Shown piece by piece: positions 1-8,652 of a DNA stretch of 64,000 nucleotides; within the stretch, counting starts at the first letter, position 1; every line of letters begins with the position of its first letter. The stretch is from NCBI RefSeq assembly GCF_029963765.1, contig NZ_JALBYU010000003.1, positions 1 through 64,000 of the forward strand, given 5' to 3'. A model generated the notes under the pieces. It searched no databases. It was given only the letters and a program-made list of their open reading frames with translations, and was not told where the DNA came from. The stretch comes from Pseudomonas sp. UYIF39 (GTDB lineage Bacteria > Pseudomonadota > Gammaproteobacteria > Pseudomonadales > Pseudomonadaceae). The position numbers were made by a program, and so were the translations under genes.

Positions 1-120
1 CGGCAAAAACCGAAGAAAACCTTAAAACCGTGTCCGGGATCAGTTGACCACTACAAGTCAGTGCAATTACCGTGGTGTCAGCGGAGCTGGAAAAGTGGCC
101 CCAGCCAGTGGTGAGATGAA
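1..120. mobile_element. Possible remnant or end of an IS21-like element
   Basis: No coding frame is seen here. The block with GGAAAAGTGGCCCC at about 91-104 resembles the terminal or inter-ORF sequence of IS21-family elements, but neither a transposase nor a clean terminal repeat lies inside the window. The call rests on resemblance only; the rest of any element would lie to the left. Confidence 0.2.
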
Positions 121-156
121 CTAGGCTTGCCGCAATCTCACTCAAGGACGATAGCC

Positions 157-372
157 ATGTCAGATAGCCCAGAAAGCAAGATCGCTACGGCGGACGCACT
201 GACACTGCTGCTCCATAATCAACATGCGTTAGCCGCAGCGATTGAAGAAATAACTAAATTGCTCTCAGAGAACGGGGCAGGAAGTGTCGCCGACAACGCA
301 GCAGCGGCATTGGGAACGCTGGACACAAATGCTCAAGGGATCACTGACGCAATCATGCGAATACGCCTTTGA
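157..372 (+). CDS. Hypothetical protein, 71 aa
   Basis: A small acidic protein starting MSDSPESK. The start at 157 is preferred over the in-frame upstream start at 127 because AAGGACG lies just upstream as a ribosome-binding site. The middle and end are alanine-rich and helical-looking (ALAAAIEEITKLL), with no signal peptide, membrane segment or recognised domain. It is the only plus-strand gene in the accessory segment, facing the leftward genes. Function unknown; small proteins of this kind are common in Pseudomonas accessory DNA. Confidence 0.55.
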   Translation: MSDSPESKIATADALTLLLHNQHALAAAIEEITKLLSENGAGSVADNAAAALGTLDTNAQGITDAIMRIRL

Positions 373-570
373 TCGCTGACAGCCAGAGAGCAGCAACCTA
401 CAATCTGTCCCGCTCGCCCGGTGTGGACAGTGCCCATTCTCGCTGGATGCAGTACGTCACGCCGGGTGAGCCCCATCATTATTTTTCCAGCTGATTCTGG
501 ATCGTCTGAAGAGTTGCACCCCGATTCGCGGCGGGGGCTAAGGCATCTGTGGAAAGTGGTCCTTAGTTTC

Positions 571-825
571 TTACAAGTGTTCAGGCGGCTTGCCGTATAG
601 CTTGAGAAGCTCATCCACTACATCGTTATCAGGAGACCTCCAGATATCTTCACTGCCTTTGTCCACCATCGCATTCGATGATCTCAAGTACACCCTGTAT
701 TTGCTGGTTAATACTCGGTCTGCTGGTGGTGATCGGTCCACCCGTCGATAATCCTTCTGCTCGGTTCCACACAGCCAGCCTCTGGATGTTAGGTGCCATT
801 CCGTCCATTCGTCACTAGTTGGCAT
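571..825 (-). CDS. Hypothetical protein, 84 aa
   Basis: Begins MPTSDEWTEWHL and ends ELLKLYGKPPEHL. An AGAGG ribosome-binding site lies about nine bases before the ATG, which supports it as a real gene. The protein is hydrophilic, has four tryptophans and one cysteine, and has no membrane segment or recognisable motif. It follows the coiled-coil gene at 911-1222 on the same strand after an 85-base gap, so the two may share a transcript. Function not recognised. Confidence 0.55.
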   Translation of the reverse strand: MPTSDEWTEWHLTSRGWLCGTEQKDYRRVDRSPPADRVLTSKYRVYLRSSNAMVDKGSEDIWRSPDNDVVDELLKLYGKPPEHL

Positions 826-910
826 GTTGCACGCCTCTGGTTAACAACCTGCTAAGTTTCATGTGGGCCTCCTGTATATCCCAGATGCTACTGCTTACTG
901 TGACATGGAG

Positions 911-1222
911 CTAGGCCTTGTCTTTGGGTGCGTAGTCACCGTAGGCGCACCCTAGCTGGGTCGTTCCTTGTTCCCGCTCCCGGCTGTACATGTCCGTCAG
1001 CGTCCACTTCAGCCGTTCGTGTTCAATCTTCAGGGCGGCCAGCTCCGTCGAGCTTTCCCGGTACATAACGATCATTCCAGCGATGGTTTTGTGGGCTCTA
1101 CGCAAGTCTCGCCTTGTTGTCTCCAGCTCGGCACAAAGCAAATCACACTGGTGCTTGAGCATTTCCTCGCGGGAGGGCAATCCCAGTTCAAACCCGCTGT
1201 CGTCGATCAAATCGTCTTTCAT
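911..1222 (-). CDS. Small coiled-coil protein behind a LexA box, 103 aa
   Basis: The protein starts MKDDLIDDSGFELGLP. From about residue 20 to 75 it has a heptad-like pattern (AELETTRRDLRRAHKTIAGM, then a second helix through ELAALKIEHERLKWTL), so it probably forms a coiled coil. It has no membrane segment or known catalytic motif. A near-perfect LexA box sits 18 bases upstream of the start codon, in the 54-base gap after the RT gene, so this gene should be induced by DNA damage independently of the RT. The ribosome-binding site is weak (GCGGG close to ATG). It could be a retron accessory protein or an unrelated phage or island gene; function not recognised. Confidence 0.65.
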   Translation of the reverse strand: MKDDLIDDSGFELGLPSREEMLKHQCDLLCAELETTRRDLRRAHKTIAGMIVMYRESSTELAALKIEHERLKWTLTDMYSREREQGTTQLGCAYGDYAPKDKA

Positions 1223-1236
1223 CCCGCACGCACCGA

Positions 1237-1258
1237 ATACTGTATATAAAAACAGTAT
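1237..1258 (-). promoter_or_regulatory. LexA (SOS) box
   Basis: CTGTATATAAAAACAG at 1240-1255 fits the gammaproteobacterial LexA consensus CTGT-N8-ACAG with an AT-rich centre. The palindrome extends outward to ATACTGT...ACAGTAT (1237-1258). It lies 18 bases upstream of the ATG at 1222 on the minus strand, where a promoter would be, and 22 bases after the RT stop codon. LexA repression and SOS induction of the 103-aa gene is an inference from this match. Confidence 0.85.
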
Positions 1259-1276
1259 ACTGACATACGATACGGT

Positions 1277-2407
1277 TCAATCCGTGGGTGATGGGCGGCA
1301 ATTCTCCCAAGGTAAAGGGCCATTTCGCTCCGCAGACTGATCAGGACAGGAAGAAGCGCTACCGAGGGAATCAGCCGTTGTAGCCAAGCATGCGGTGATT
1401 GTTTGCTGATACCGTTCGAGCAACGGTGGTTGGTACGACCGCTTAACCACATTGAGGCGAGCCTTTAATGCCTCACCGTCAGGATGACCGCACGCCAGAA
1501 GCCTTCCTACGCGCCCCATCGAACGGTGATACATCGGTTCAAGGACAGCCCAGCCCGGTATCGACTCGCTCATCACTTCCAACTCCCTGACCGCTGAACG
1601 TATACGCTTACGTTCCAACTTAGTTAGGCCTGGAGTGCTATTGAAGACGCTCAACCCTGTTACCGTGACCGGCTGAAAAGTAGCCTCATCAGTCTTGATG
1701 CCTTGCCCACGAACACGCATGTGGAGCTTCGTACGCTTCTGATGACAGCCTTTAGCAGCCAACATCCCAGTGATGGTCGAAACAATGCCGGAAAGCTCGC
1801 TCGACGATGGCTCGCGGCTACAGGAGATAGTGATATCGTCAGCAAATCGTGAATACTGGAAGCCTCGGTCCAAAAGGTCCTTTACGATCTTTGGTTCAAC
1901 ATCCCAGAAAACCAGGTTGGCGATGTAGCCACTCGTACTAGCCCCTTGGGGCGCACTCCCTTCACGAGTACAAATTGACGATAGCAGGGCCGCTACACTC
2001 GCTCCAAATCCGAACAGCCCGCGAAACAAGGCGTCCACTTGGCTTTCCAATATGGATGGGTAGAAGTTCCGGATATCTTGGAGGATGACGAACCTTGCTC
2101 CCGCATGCACGGTCGCATTGCTATGAATGCTCCTCGGGGACTTAAGGTCCCTTATGCCTCCGTGAAGATACGCGGGGAAGATAGCTTTGGATAACACCCG
2201 GTCAACGAGCTTTCGCTGAACCCGCTTGAGTGGCTCGTGAGCATCATAAGTATCTCGCTTCTTTCCTTTCTTCTCTTGAGGTACATGGCGGTACATTCGG
2301 TCAGCACGGATCGCAAGGCGCTCTAGCAGACGTTCGCTCTCGCCCAGCGCCAAGGCTAATGCCTGGATACTGTGAATAGGCTTGAAAGGGTACGTAGGAG
2401 CGTCCAT
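1277..2407 (-). CDS. Retron-type reverse transcriptase, 376 aa
   Basis: A reverse transcriptase of the retron family, expected to copy part of an upstream structured RNA into multicopy single-stranded DNA. In order: the retron-specific NAXXH motif as NATVH (residues 97-101); RT motif 3 with the first catalytic aspartate in LQDIRNFYPSI (D111); APQGASTSGYIANL (PQG at 153-155); the catalytic YSRFADDITIS box (DD at 190-191); and the retron VTG motif in VTVTGLSV (249-251). Length is normal for a retron RT. The ATG at 2407 has AGGGAT nearby as a ribosome-binding site. An 83-aa gene lies upstream and an SOS-controlled gene downstream. No toxin, nuclease or ATPase effector of a known retron type is fused or adjacent in the window, so I do not assign a retron type. 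The catalytic residues look intact. Confidence 0.93.
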   Translation of the reverse strand: MDAPTYPFKPIHSIQALALALGESERLLERLAIRADRMYRHVPQEKKGKKRDTYDAHEPLKRVQRKLVDRVLSKAIFPAYLHGGIRDLKSPRSIHSNATVHAGARFVILQDIRNFYPSILESQVDALFRGLFGFGASVAALLSSICTREGSAPQGASTSGYIANLVFWDVEPKIVKDLLDRGFQYSRFADDITISCSREPSSSELSGIVSTITGMLAAKGCHQKRTKLHMRVRGQGIKTDEATFQPVTVTGLSVFNSTPGLTKLERKRIRSAVRELEVMSESIPGWAVLEPMYHRSMGRVGRLLACGHPDGEALKARLNVVKRSYQPPLLERYQQTITACLATTADSLGSASSCPDQSAERNGPLPWENCRPSPTD

Positions 2408-2427
2408 ATTCCGATCCCTAAAATGAA

Positions 2428-2455
2428 GAAAGGCCGATACTCAGATCGGCCTTTC
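2428..2455 (-). terminator. Strong hairpin between the small protein gene and the RT gene
   Basis: A perfect 11-bp stem (2428-2438 paired with 2445-2455; GAAAGGCCGAT / ATCGGCCTTTC) with a 6-base loop. On the minus strand it is followed by CTTCATTTTA, only moderately T-rich. It could be a partial terminator lowering RT expression relative to the upstream gene, an RNA-processing site, or part of a structured RNA. It ends about 21 bases before the RT start codon. Confidence 0.5.
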
Positions 2456-2482
2456 AGAATTCGAATGATGTGATTTGTTGCG

Positions 2483-2734
2483 TCATGAGAGAACAACCTC
2501 AAGGAGTTTGCCTACAACCTCGCAGGCTCCGTCCCAGTACTCCTGCTTACGTTCCCATATCTCCAAAAGCACTTGGCGAATCAGAAGTCCCTCCACCGCA
2601 TAGCGGATTCGTTTCAACCGACTGCTTCTTCCTTCGTTGCTATGAGAACGTTCACTATCAACTGTAACGCGGGTGTCTTGGATATTGTGCTTTTTCAGAA
2701 TAGTCCGAGAACGGACTGCTTTCTTCTTACGCAT
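2483..2734 (-). CDS. Small basic protein upstream of the retron RT, 83 aa
   Basis: Begins MRKKKAVRSRTILKKHN. The N-terminal half is strongly basic and the C-terminal half is a likely helix (YAVEGLLIRQVLLEIWERK). A good AAGGAG ribosome-binding site lies eight bases before the ATG at 2734, so this start is chosen over the upstream in-frame start at 2872. It lies between the structured region at 2779-3006 and the RT gene, the place where several retrons carry an accessory gene. No known domain is recognised; nucleic-acid binding is a guess from charge only. The gene ends 75 bases before the RT start, with the hairpin at 2428-2455 between. Confidence 0.6.
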   Translation of the reverse strand: MRKKKAVRSRTILKKHNIQDTRVTVDSERSHSNEGRSSRLKRIRYAVEGLLIRQVLLEIWERKQEYWDGACEVVGKLLEVVLS

Positions 2735-2778
2735 GGTTGTAGCTCCTTCGCCGGCGAAATTGCCGCCGCCAAAGCATT

Positions 2779-3006
2779 CCGGGCCGAATGGAACTTCCAA
2801 GACACCACTACAAACCACAGTTCTGCTTATTGATATTGATTTATCAATATCGATAAGCCGTCGCCGCCACAAACTTCGTCACCGTAGAATTCATCCGTCA
2901 ACACATGCCAATTGCGTAAACCGAACAGCTTTACGTTAACGAGGAACACTTCGCCAGCGCATAAAGCAAACGCTAACGCGGAACACCTCGATGACGCGCG
3001 GCCCAA
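2779..3006 (-). ncRNA. Candidate retron msr-msd RNA
   Basis: Read on the minus strand, 8-base segments at 2999-3006 (TTGGGCCG) and 2779-2786 (CGGCCCGG) can pair (6 Watson-Crick, 2 G-U), as a1/a2 repeats would. They enclose about 210 bases with stem-loops at 2952-2978 (8-bp stem, inside an outer 5-bp CGAGG/CCTCG stem at 2940-2990), 2915-2935 (CGTAAA/TTTACG) and a long hairpin at 2825-2858. Two short stem-loops followed by a long hairpin, ending 45 bases before the next gene, match the general msr-msd layout. The a1/a2 pairing is short, and no clear AGC with the branching guanosine follows a1, so boundaries and identity are tentative. Confidence 0.35.
2825..2858 (-). repeat. 16-bp inverted repeat with 2-base loop
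   Basis: Arms 2825-2840 and 2843-2858 (GCTTATTGATATTGAT on the plus strand) are complementary except for one position, a G-T wobble on one strand and C-A on the other. It could be the msd hairpin of the retron RNA or a protein-binding palindrome. Confidence 0.8.
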
Positions 3007-3198
3007 GCACAGGACACACACATAGGACGACCTAGGGGACTGAGTCGTTGCGGAGAGGTAGCTTTGAAGAACACCAAAGCTGGTCAGTTTCCCGACCACC
3101 AACTGCAAGCCCAGAGAATATTCACCATGTTTAAAGAGCACCTGGACGGTACGCCCAGCGACTTCCTTATACCCCTCGCCAAGTCGCATGGCAATCAA
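2827..3198 (-). CDS. Doubtful ORF, about 120 aa
   Basis: An open frame with starts at TTG 3198 or ATG 3189, ending inside the long hairpin at 2825-2858. No ribosome-binding site is seen. The first half reads like protein (GEYSLGLQLVVGKLTSFGVL), but the second half is cysteine- and serine-rich and lies over the candidate retron RNA. Listed only because it fills most of a 700-base gap; it is probably not a gene. Confidence 0.2.
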   Translation of the reverse strand: MIAMRLGEGYKEVAGRTVQVLFKHGEYSLGLQLVVGKLTSFGVLQSYLSATTQSPRSSYVCVLCLGRASSRCSALAFALCAGEVFLVNVKLFGLRNWHVLTDEFYGDEVCGGDGLSILINQYQ

Positions 3199-3398
3199 TT
3201 ATGTCGATGTGCCATTAAGGGCTGAGAAAAGCGCGGAAGAACTTCGACTTTCCTCGCACCCCCCAAGGATGCTTGAATAAAACGATGCGACCTGAACGGC
3301 AACGATGGCGAGAGTAAAATGGTCAAGGTAAGATCGTCAGCACAGTGCACCACTTAGGTGTACTTAAACGCTGTCACACTTCGAGTTTTTTGACTGAC

Positions 3399-3422
3399 AA
3401 ATCCTTGTAGAATCAAGGATTT
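3399..3422. repeat. Perfect 9-bp inverted repeat beside the ffs 3' end
   Basis: AAATCCTTG and CAAGGATTT flank a 6-base centre. It is not a good terminator for ffs, because no T-run follows on the minus strand. Its position at the junction between ffs and the accessory segment makes it a candidate recombinase core or attachment site, but no second copy is visible in the window. Confidence 0.45.
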
Positions 3423-3432
3423 AGAGATAGGT

Positions 3433-3541
3433 GGTGCCCCCACCAGCCACACCCCGGCACACAATGTTCCCGCTGTGGCTGCTTCCTTCCGGATCTGACC
3501 AGGTTCACGGGTAATCGTTGCGGGGGGACCGATGGGATCAC
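3433..3541 (-). ncRNA. ffs: 4.5S signal recognition particle RNA
   Basis: RNA of the signal recognition particle, which with Ffh targets membrane proteins to the Sec machinery. On the minus strand the conserved domain IV is clear: CTGGTCAGATCCGGAAGGAA (includes the GGAA tetraloop and the symmetric loop) followed by GCAGCCA. Flanking segments (CCCCCCGCAACG on the 5' side, TGTGCCGGGGTG on the 3' side) match bacterial 4.5S RNA. The 5' GGTGATCCCA and 3' GGGGGCACC pair to close the rod, which sets the approximate ends; these could be off by several bases. Confidence 0.95.
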
Positions 3542-3574
3542 CATAACGACGCTCACCTGACGGCGAGCCGCGCC

Positions 3575-3602
3575 ATTGTACCTGTCTGAGACGAAGTTAC
3601 AA
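3575..3602 (-). promoter_or_regulatory. ffs promoter
   Basis: On the minus strand, TTGTAA (3597-3602) and TACAAT (3575-3580) lie 16 bases apart, a good sigma-70 match. Transcription would start about 25 bases before the mature 5' end, consistent with the RNase P-processed leader known for 4.5S RNA. Confidence 0.7.
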
Positions 3603-3669
3603 CCGTTCGGGCGGATTAAAAAATATGTGCTGCTTCAAGGACATGCAAAGTCTGCGGGACACCGCAGTC

Positions 3670-3822
3670 CTGTAGCCGCTGGCGAAGCCTGCGTTCGGCT
3701 CGGGCCGCGTTCGGACGCAGCAGTCGAAAACCGTCGCACGCGGTTTACCTGAAAAACCGCGTTGCCTGATTTCACGACTGCTTCGCAGCCGAACGCAGCC
3801 TCGCAGGCTCGACAGCTGCTAC
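3670..3822. repeat. Inverted-repeat intergenic element, copy 1
   Basis: Starts with GTAGCCGCTGGCGAAGCCTG and ends with a diverged inverse copy. The centre, GAAAAACCGCGTTGCCTGAT, is shared with the element at 35687-35819. It is non-coding and probably a non-autonomous repeat scattered in fluorescens-group genomes. This copy is more diverged, and its left arm carries extra bases. Confidence 0.7.
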
Positions 3823-3838
3823 AAGCGGACGCAGGCGG

Positions 3839-5005
3839 CTACAAGTCCTGCAACACCTCATCTGCCCTGCCACCCTCCTGCTGGATCACCAGGTGGATGA
3901 AGTGCAGCTTGGCGATCACTGCCGGCGGCAGGACGAACGGATAGAAATCCGGCTGCCCCATGCTGCGCGACAACTCATTAAGCATGCCGGCCAGTTCGAT
4001 CCACGCATTGACGAACGACAGGAACGCCGCGCCGCCGGGATGCTGTGGATCATAGAGAGTACTTGGGGGAAACGGCTGATAGTCGAAATCCATCTCCCTG
4101 GCACTCATTCCGAACCCCAACGCCGTATCCACCGCATCCATCATGTGCAAGTAGTGAGCCCAGGTTTCGGCCCAATCCTCCCACGGGTGCATGGTCGCGT
4201 AGGCGCTGACGTAATGTTGCTGCCAGTCAAGCGGTGCGCCTTGCTGGTAATGCCGCTCGAGAGCGCCGGTGTAGCTGGCGCGTTCGTCGCCGAACAAGCC
4301 TCGGAACGGTTCCAGCCAATGGCTGTTGGCGATCAACCGATCCCAGTAGTAATGCCCGACTTCATGCCGAAAATGCCCGAGTAGCGTGCGATAAGGTTCG
4401 TGCATCTGCACCCGAATCTGCTCGCGATGGGCGTCGTCGGCTTCTTTGATATCGAGGGTGATCAGACCGTTAGAGTGACCGGTGGTCGGCGGCTTGCCTT
4501 CGAGGTCGACACCAATGAAATCGAAGGCCAGGCCAGCCTCTTCGTCAACGGTTTTGGAAATCACCTGCAAACCCAGGCTGACCAACTGTGCGACCAGTCG
4601 ACGCTTGGCCGTTTCGACCTTGCGCCAGCGTTCGTGGTTTTCGGCAATCGACAGGTCGGGAATGGTGTGGTTCAGGCTACAAGCGATGCATAACGCATCG
4701 TGGTCATTGGCGGGGAGCAGCCAATTGCACGCGGCCGGGGAATCGAGGTTGGCGCAGCGGCGCAAGACACCGGCTTCGGGATCGGCGTCGAGCAACCAGG
4801 TATCAGCCTGCAAGCCGGGCTGCAGCGACGATAGGCGACTCTCCTCCGGTTGATACCCCAACGCTGCCGAACACGCCAGGCACTGGCTGTTGCGAAAAAA
4901 CAGTGACTGCCCGCAGCGGCATTGCCAGACCTTGCTGTTGCGCGAGCTTTCGCCGATGAAGGGCGCGGCGATGCGTGTACTGAGCTGTTCGAAGAAGCGG
5001 TACAT
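3839..5005 (-). CDS. Putative zinc-binding metallopeptidase
   Basis: A 388-aa protein. The N-terminus has a zinc-ribbon-like set of cysteines (CRCGQ near residue 29, then CLAC). The centre carries HEVGHYYWDRL, a gluzincin-type HExxH motif in the form HEVGH, with further acidic residues downstream (EDWAETWAHYLH) that may supply the third ligand. This matches the zinc-ribbon plus peptidase family found in many proteobacteria. It has no signal peptide, so it should be cytoplasmic. It sits just downstream of ligA on the same strand and may be read through from it. Substrate unknown. Confidence 0.85.
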   Translation of the reverse strand: MYRFFEQLSTRIAAPFIGESSRNSKVWQCRCGQSLFFRNSQCLACSAALGYQPEESRLSSLQPGLQADTWLLDADPEAGVLRRCANLDSPAACNWLLPANDHDALCIACSLNHTIPDLSIAENHERWRKVETAKRRLVAQLVSLGLQVISKTVDEEAGLAFDFIGVDLEGKPPTTGHSNGLITLDIKEADDAHREQIRVQMHEPYRTLLGHFRHEVGHYYWDRLIANSHWLEPFRGLFGDERASYTGALERHYQQGAPLDWQQHYVSAYATMHPWEDWAETWAHYLHMMDAVDTALGFGMSAREMDFDYQPFPPSTLYDPQHPGGAAFLSFVNAWIELAGMLNELSRSMGQPDFYPFVLPPAVIAKLHFIHLVIQQEGGRADEVLQDL

Positions 5006-5053
5006 GGCGATCTCTCCCTGGGGCTTGCCAAGACTAGATCATTACTCGCGAAT

Positions 5054-5086
5054 GATCGTTCCCACGCTCTCTGCGTAGGAACGATC
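5054..5086. repeat. Inverted repeat GATCGTTCC...GGAACGATC
   Basis: Perfect 9-bp arms (5054-5062 and 5078-5086) between ligA and the metallopeptidase gene. The same sequence, GATCGTTCCCACGCTC, occurs near 32543-32558 downstream of nasT, so it is a dispersed repeat. It could also slow transcription after ligA. Confidence 0.6.
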
Positions 5087-5090
5087 ACGA

Positions 5091-7487
<2,397 letters not shown>

Positions 7488-7539
7488 TCAATCTATTTTG
7501 CTGATCGTCCCGCGCACGGCGCGGGAGCAACCTTTTGAA

Positions 7540-8394
7540 TCAACGCTTCTGGGTCAGGGCGCGACGTTCGAATTCAACGATGCGCTGACGGTAATGCTCG
7601 ATCGTCTGGGCGGTCAGCACGCTGCGCTGGTCGTCTTTCAGCTCGCCGTTCAGCTCCTGGGACAGTTTGCGCGCCGCGGCCACCATCACGTCGAAGGCTT
7701 GCTTCGGATGACGCGGACCTGGCAGACCGAGGAAGAAGCTCACTGCCGGCGTGCTGAAGTGGTCGATGTCGTCCAGATCGAAGACGCCCGGCTTGACCGC
7801 ATTGGCCATCGAGAACAGGACTTCGCCGTTGCCAGCCATGCTTTCGTGGCGGTGGAAGATGTCCATCTCGCCGAAACGCAGACCGCTTTCCAGAATATTC
7901 TGCAACAACGCCGGACCTTTGAAGCCAGCAGCGTCGCGGCAGATCACGCTGATCACCAGCACTTCTTCGGCTTGCGGTTGTTCCTTGTCGCTGGCCGAAC
8001 TCGAAGCCTTGGTGTCATCCGGGAAATCGTCGTCACGGCTGCTGAAGCTCGGGCCGCCGTCCAGATCCAGACTGAGGTTCATGTCGCCCTGGGAAGGCTC
8101 GCCATGGCCACGCTTGCCGCGCTTGGAACCCGACTCACGCGGCTCACGAGCAGACATGCTCACCGACGGCAGATCGTGCTCGTCCAGTTGCGGTTCTTTA
8201 TGGGTATCCAGCACGCGGGGCGGGCCCAACAGCTCGGCACTGGTGTCCTCGTCCGGCAAGTTGGACAAACTTCGGTCAAGACGGAATTTCAGTTTCCCCT
8301 TACCGCCGCGCATGCGACGCCAGCCATCGAAAAGAATACCGGCAATGACAATAATGCCGATGACGATCAGCCACTCGCGCAGACCGATTTCCAT
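7540..8394 (-). CDS. zipA: Cell division protein ZipA
   Basis: Anchors FtsZ to the membrane during septum formation. The N-terminal membrane segment ([17 protein letters not shown]) starts near residue 8. A charged, low-complexity linker follows (residues 40-140), then the ZipA FtsZ-binding domain ([16 protein letters not shown] ... [17 protein letters not shown]). At 284 aa it has normal length. It lies between smc and ligA as in other Pseudomonas. A hairpin lies just upstream at 8412-8455. Confidence 0.97.
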   Translation of the reverse strand: MEIGLREWLIVIGIIVIAGILFDGWRRMRGGKGKLKFRLDRSLSNLPDEDTSAELLGPPRVLDTHKEPQLDEHDLPSVSMSAREPRESGSKRGKRGHGEPSQGDMNLSLDLDGGPSFSSRDDDFPDDTKASSSASDKEQPQAEEVLVISVICRDAAGFKGPALLQNILESGLRFGEMDIFHRHESMAGNGEVLFSMANAVKPGVFDLDDIDHFSTPAVSFFLGLPGPRHPKQAFDVMVAAARKLSQELNGELKDDQRSVLTAQTIEHYRQRIVEFERRALTQKR

Positions 8395-8411
8395 GTAATC
8401 CCGTGCCTCTA

Positions 8412-8455
8412 TAAAAAATGCTGAAAAATAAGAGGTTTACAACTCGTAAACCGCT
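8412..8455 (-). terminator. Terminator-like hairpin between smc and zipA
   Basis: GGTTTAC/GTAAACC arms at 8434-8440 and 8446-8452. On the minus strand they are followed by TCTTATTTTTCAGCATTTTTT. It would end part of the smc transcripts before zipA. Its closeness to the zipA start (about 20-40 bases) could also let it act as an attenuator. Confidence 0.55.
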
Positions 8456-8652
8456 TTAAAACGTGGCGCCAACTCTATGTTCTGACAGGCGTTTTGCCCA
8501 CGCATACAATAAATTGACATTAAACTAGCACGACCAAAGGCAACTTTACACCGTCTGTCACAACGGCTTGCGCGAATATGTCGATTGGCCAGCAAGTCAG
8601 GGCGGGTAAATAGGTCCTACAACTCAAAAACACCTCCCCTACAAGCGCCGAC

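Larger units (their letters stand above)
2735..3432. other. Long stretch without a confident gene, rich in inverted repeats
   Basis: About 700 bases between the small gene at 2483-2734 and ffs. It holds the candidate retron RNA region (2779-3006), a weak minus-strand frame (2827-3198), an imperfect palindrome GTGCACC-ACTTA-GGTGTAC (about 3343-3361) and a perfect 9-bp inverted repeat next to ffs (3399-3422). Visibly more AT-rich than the core genes to its right. Confidence 0.6.

Noticed and set aside
333..614. A 93-aa minus-strand frame
   Set aside because: Overlaps the better 84-aa gene and lies opposite the 71-aa gene; no ribosome-binding site and basic, shadow-like composition.
1219..1452. 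A 77-aa minus-strand frame between the RT and the coiled-coil gene
   Set aside because: Overlaps the RT gene in another frame and runs through the LexA box; a shadow.
2573..2833. An 86-aa plus-strand frame opposite the small basic protein gene
   Set aside because: The minus-strand gene has a clear AAGGAG site; the plus-strand frame has none and no family resemblance.
2952..2978. TTAGCG in the first stem as the retron branching site with a1 just before it
   Set aside because: No matching a2 (complement of GAGGTGTTCCGCGTTA) was found downstream; the weaker 8-base pairing at 2999-3006/2779-2786 was kept as candidate instead.
3399..3422. Inverted repeat as the ffs terminator
   Set aside because: No T-run follows the stem on the minus strand, so it does not fit an intrinsic terminator.
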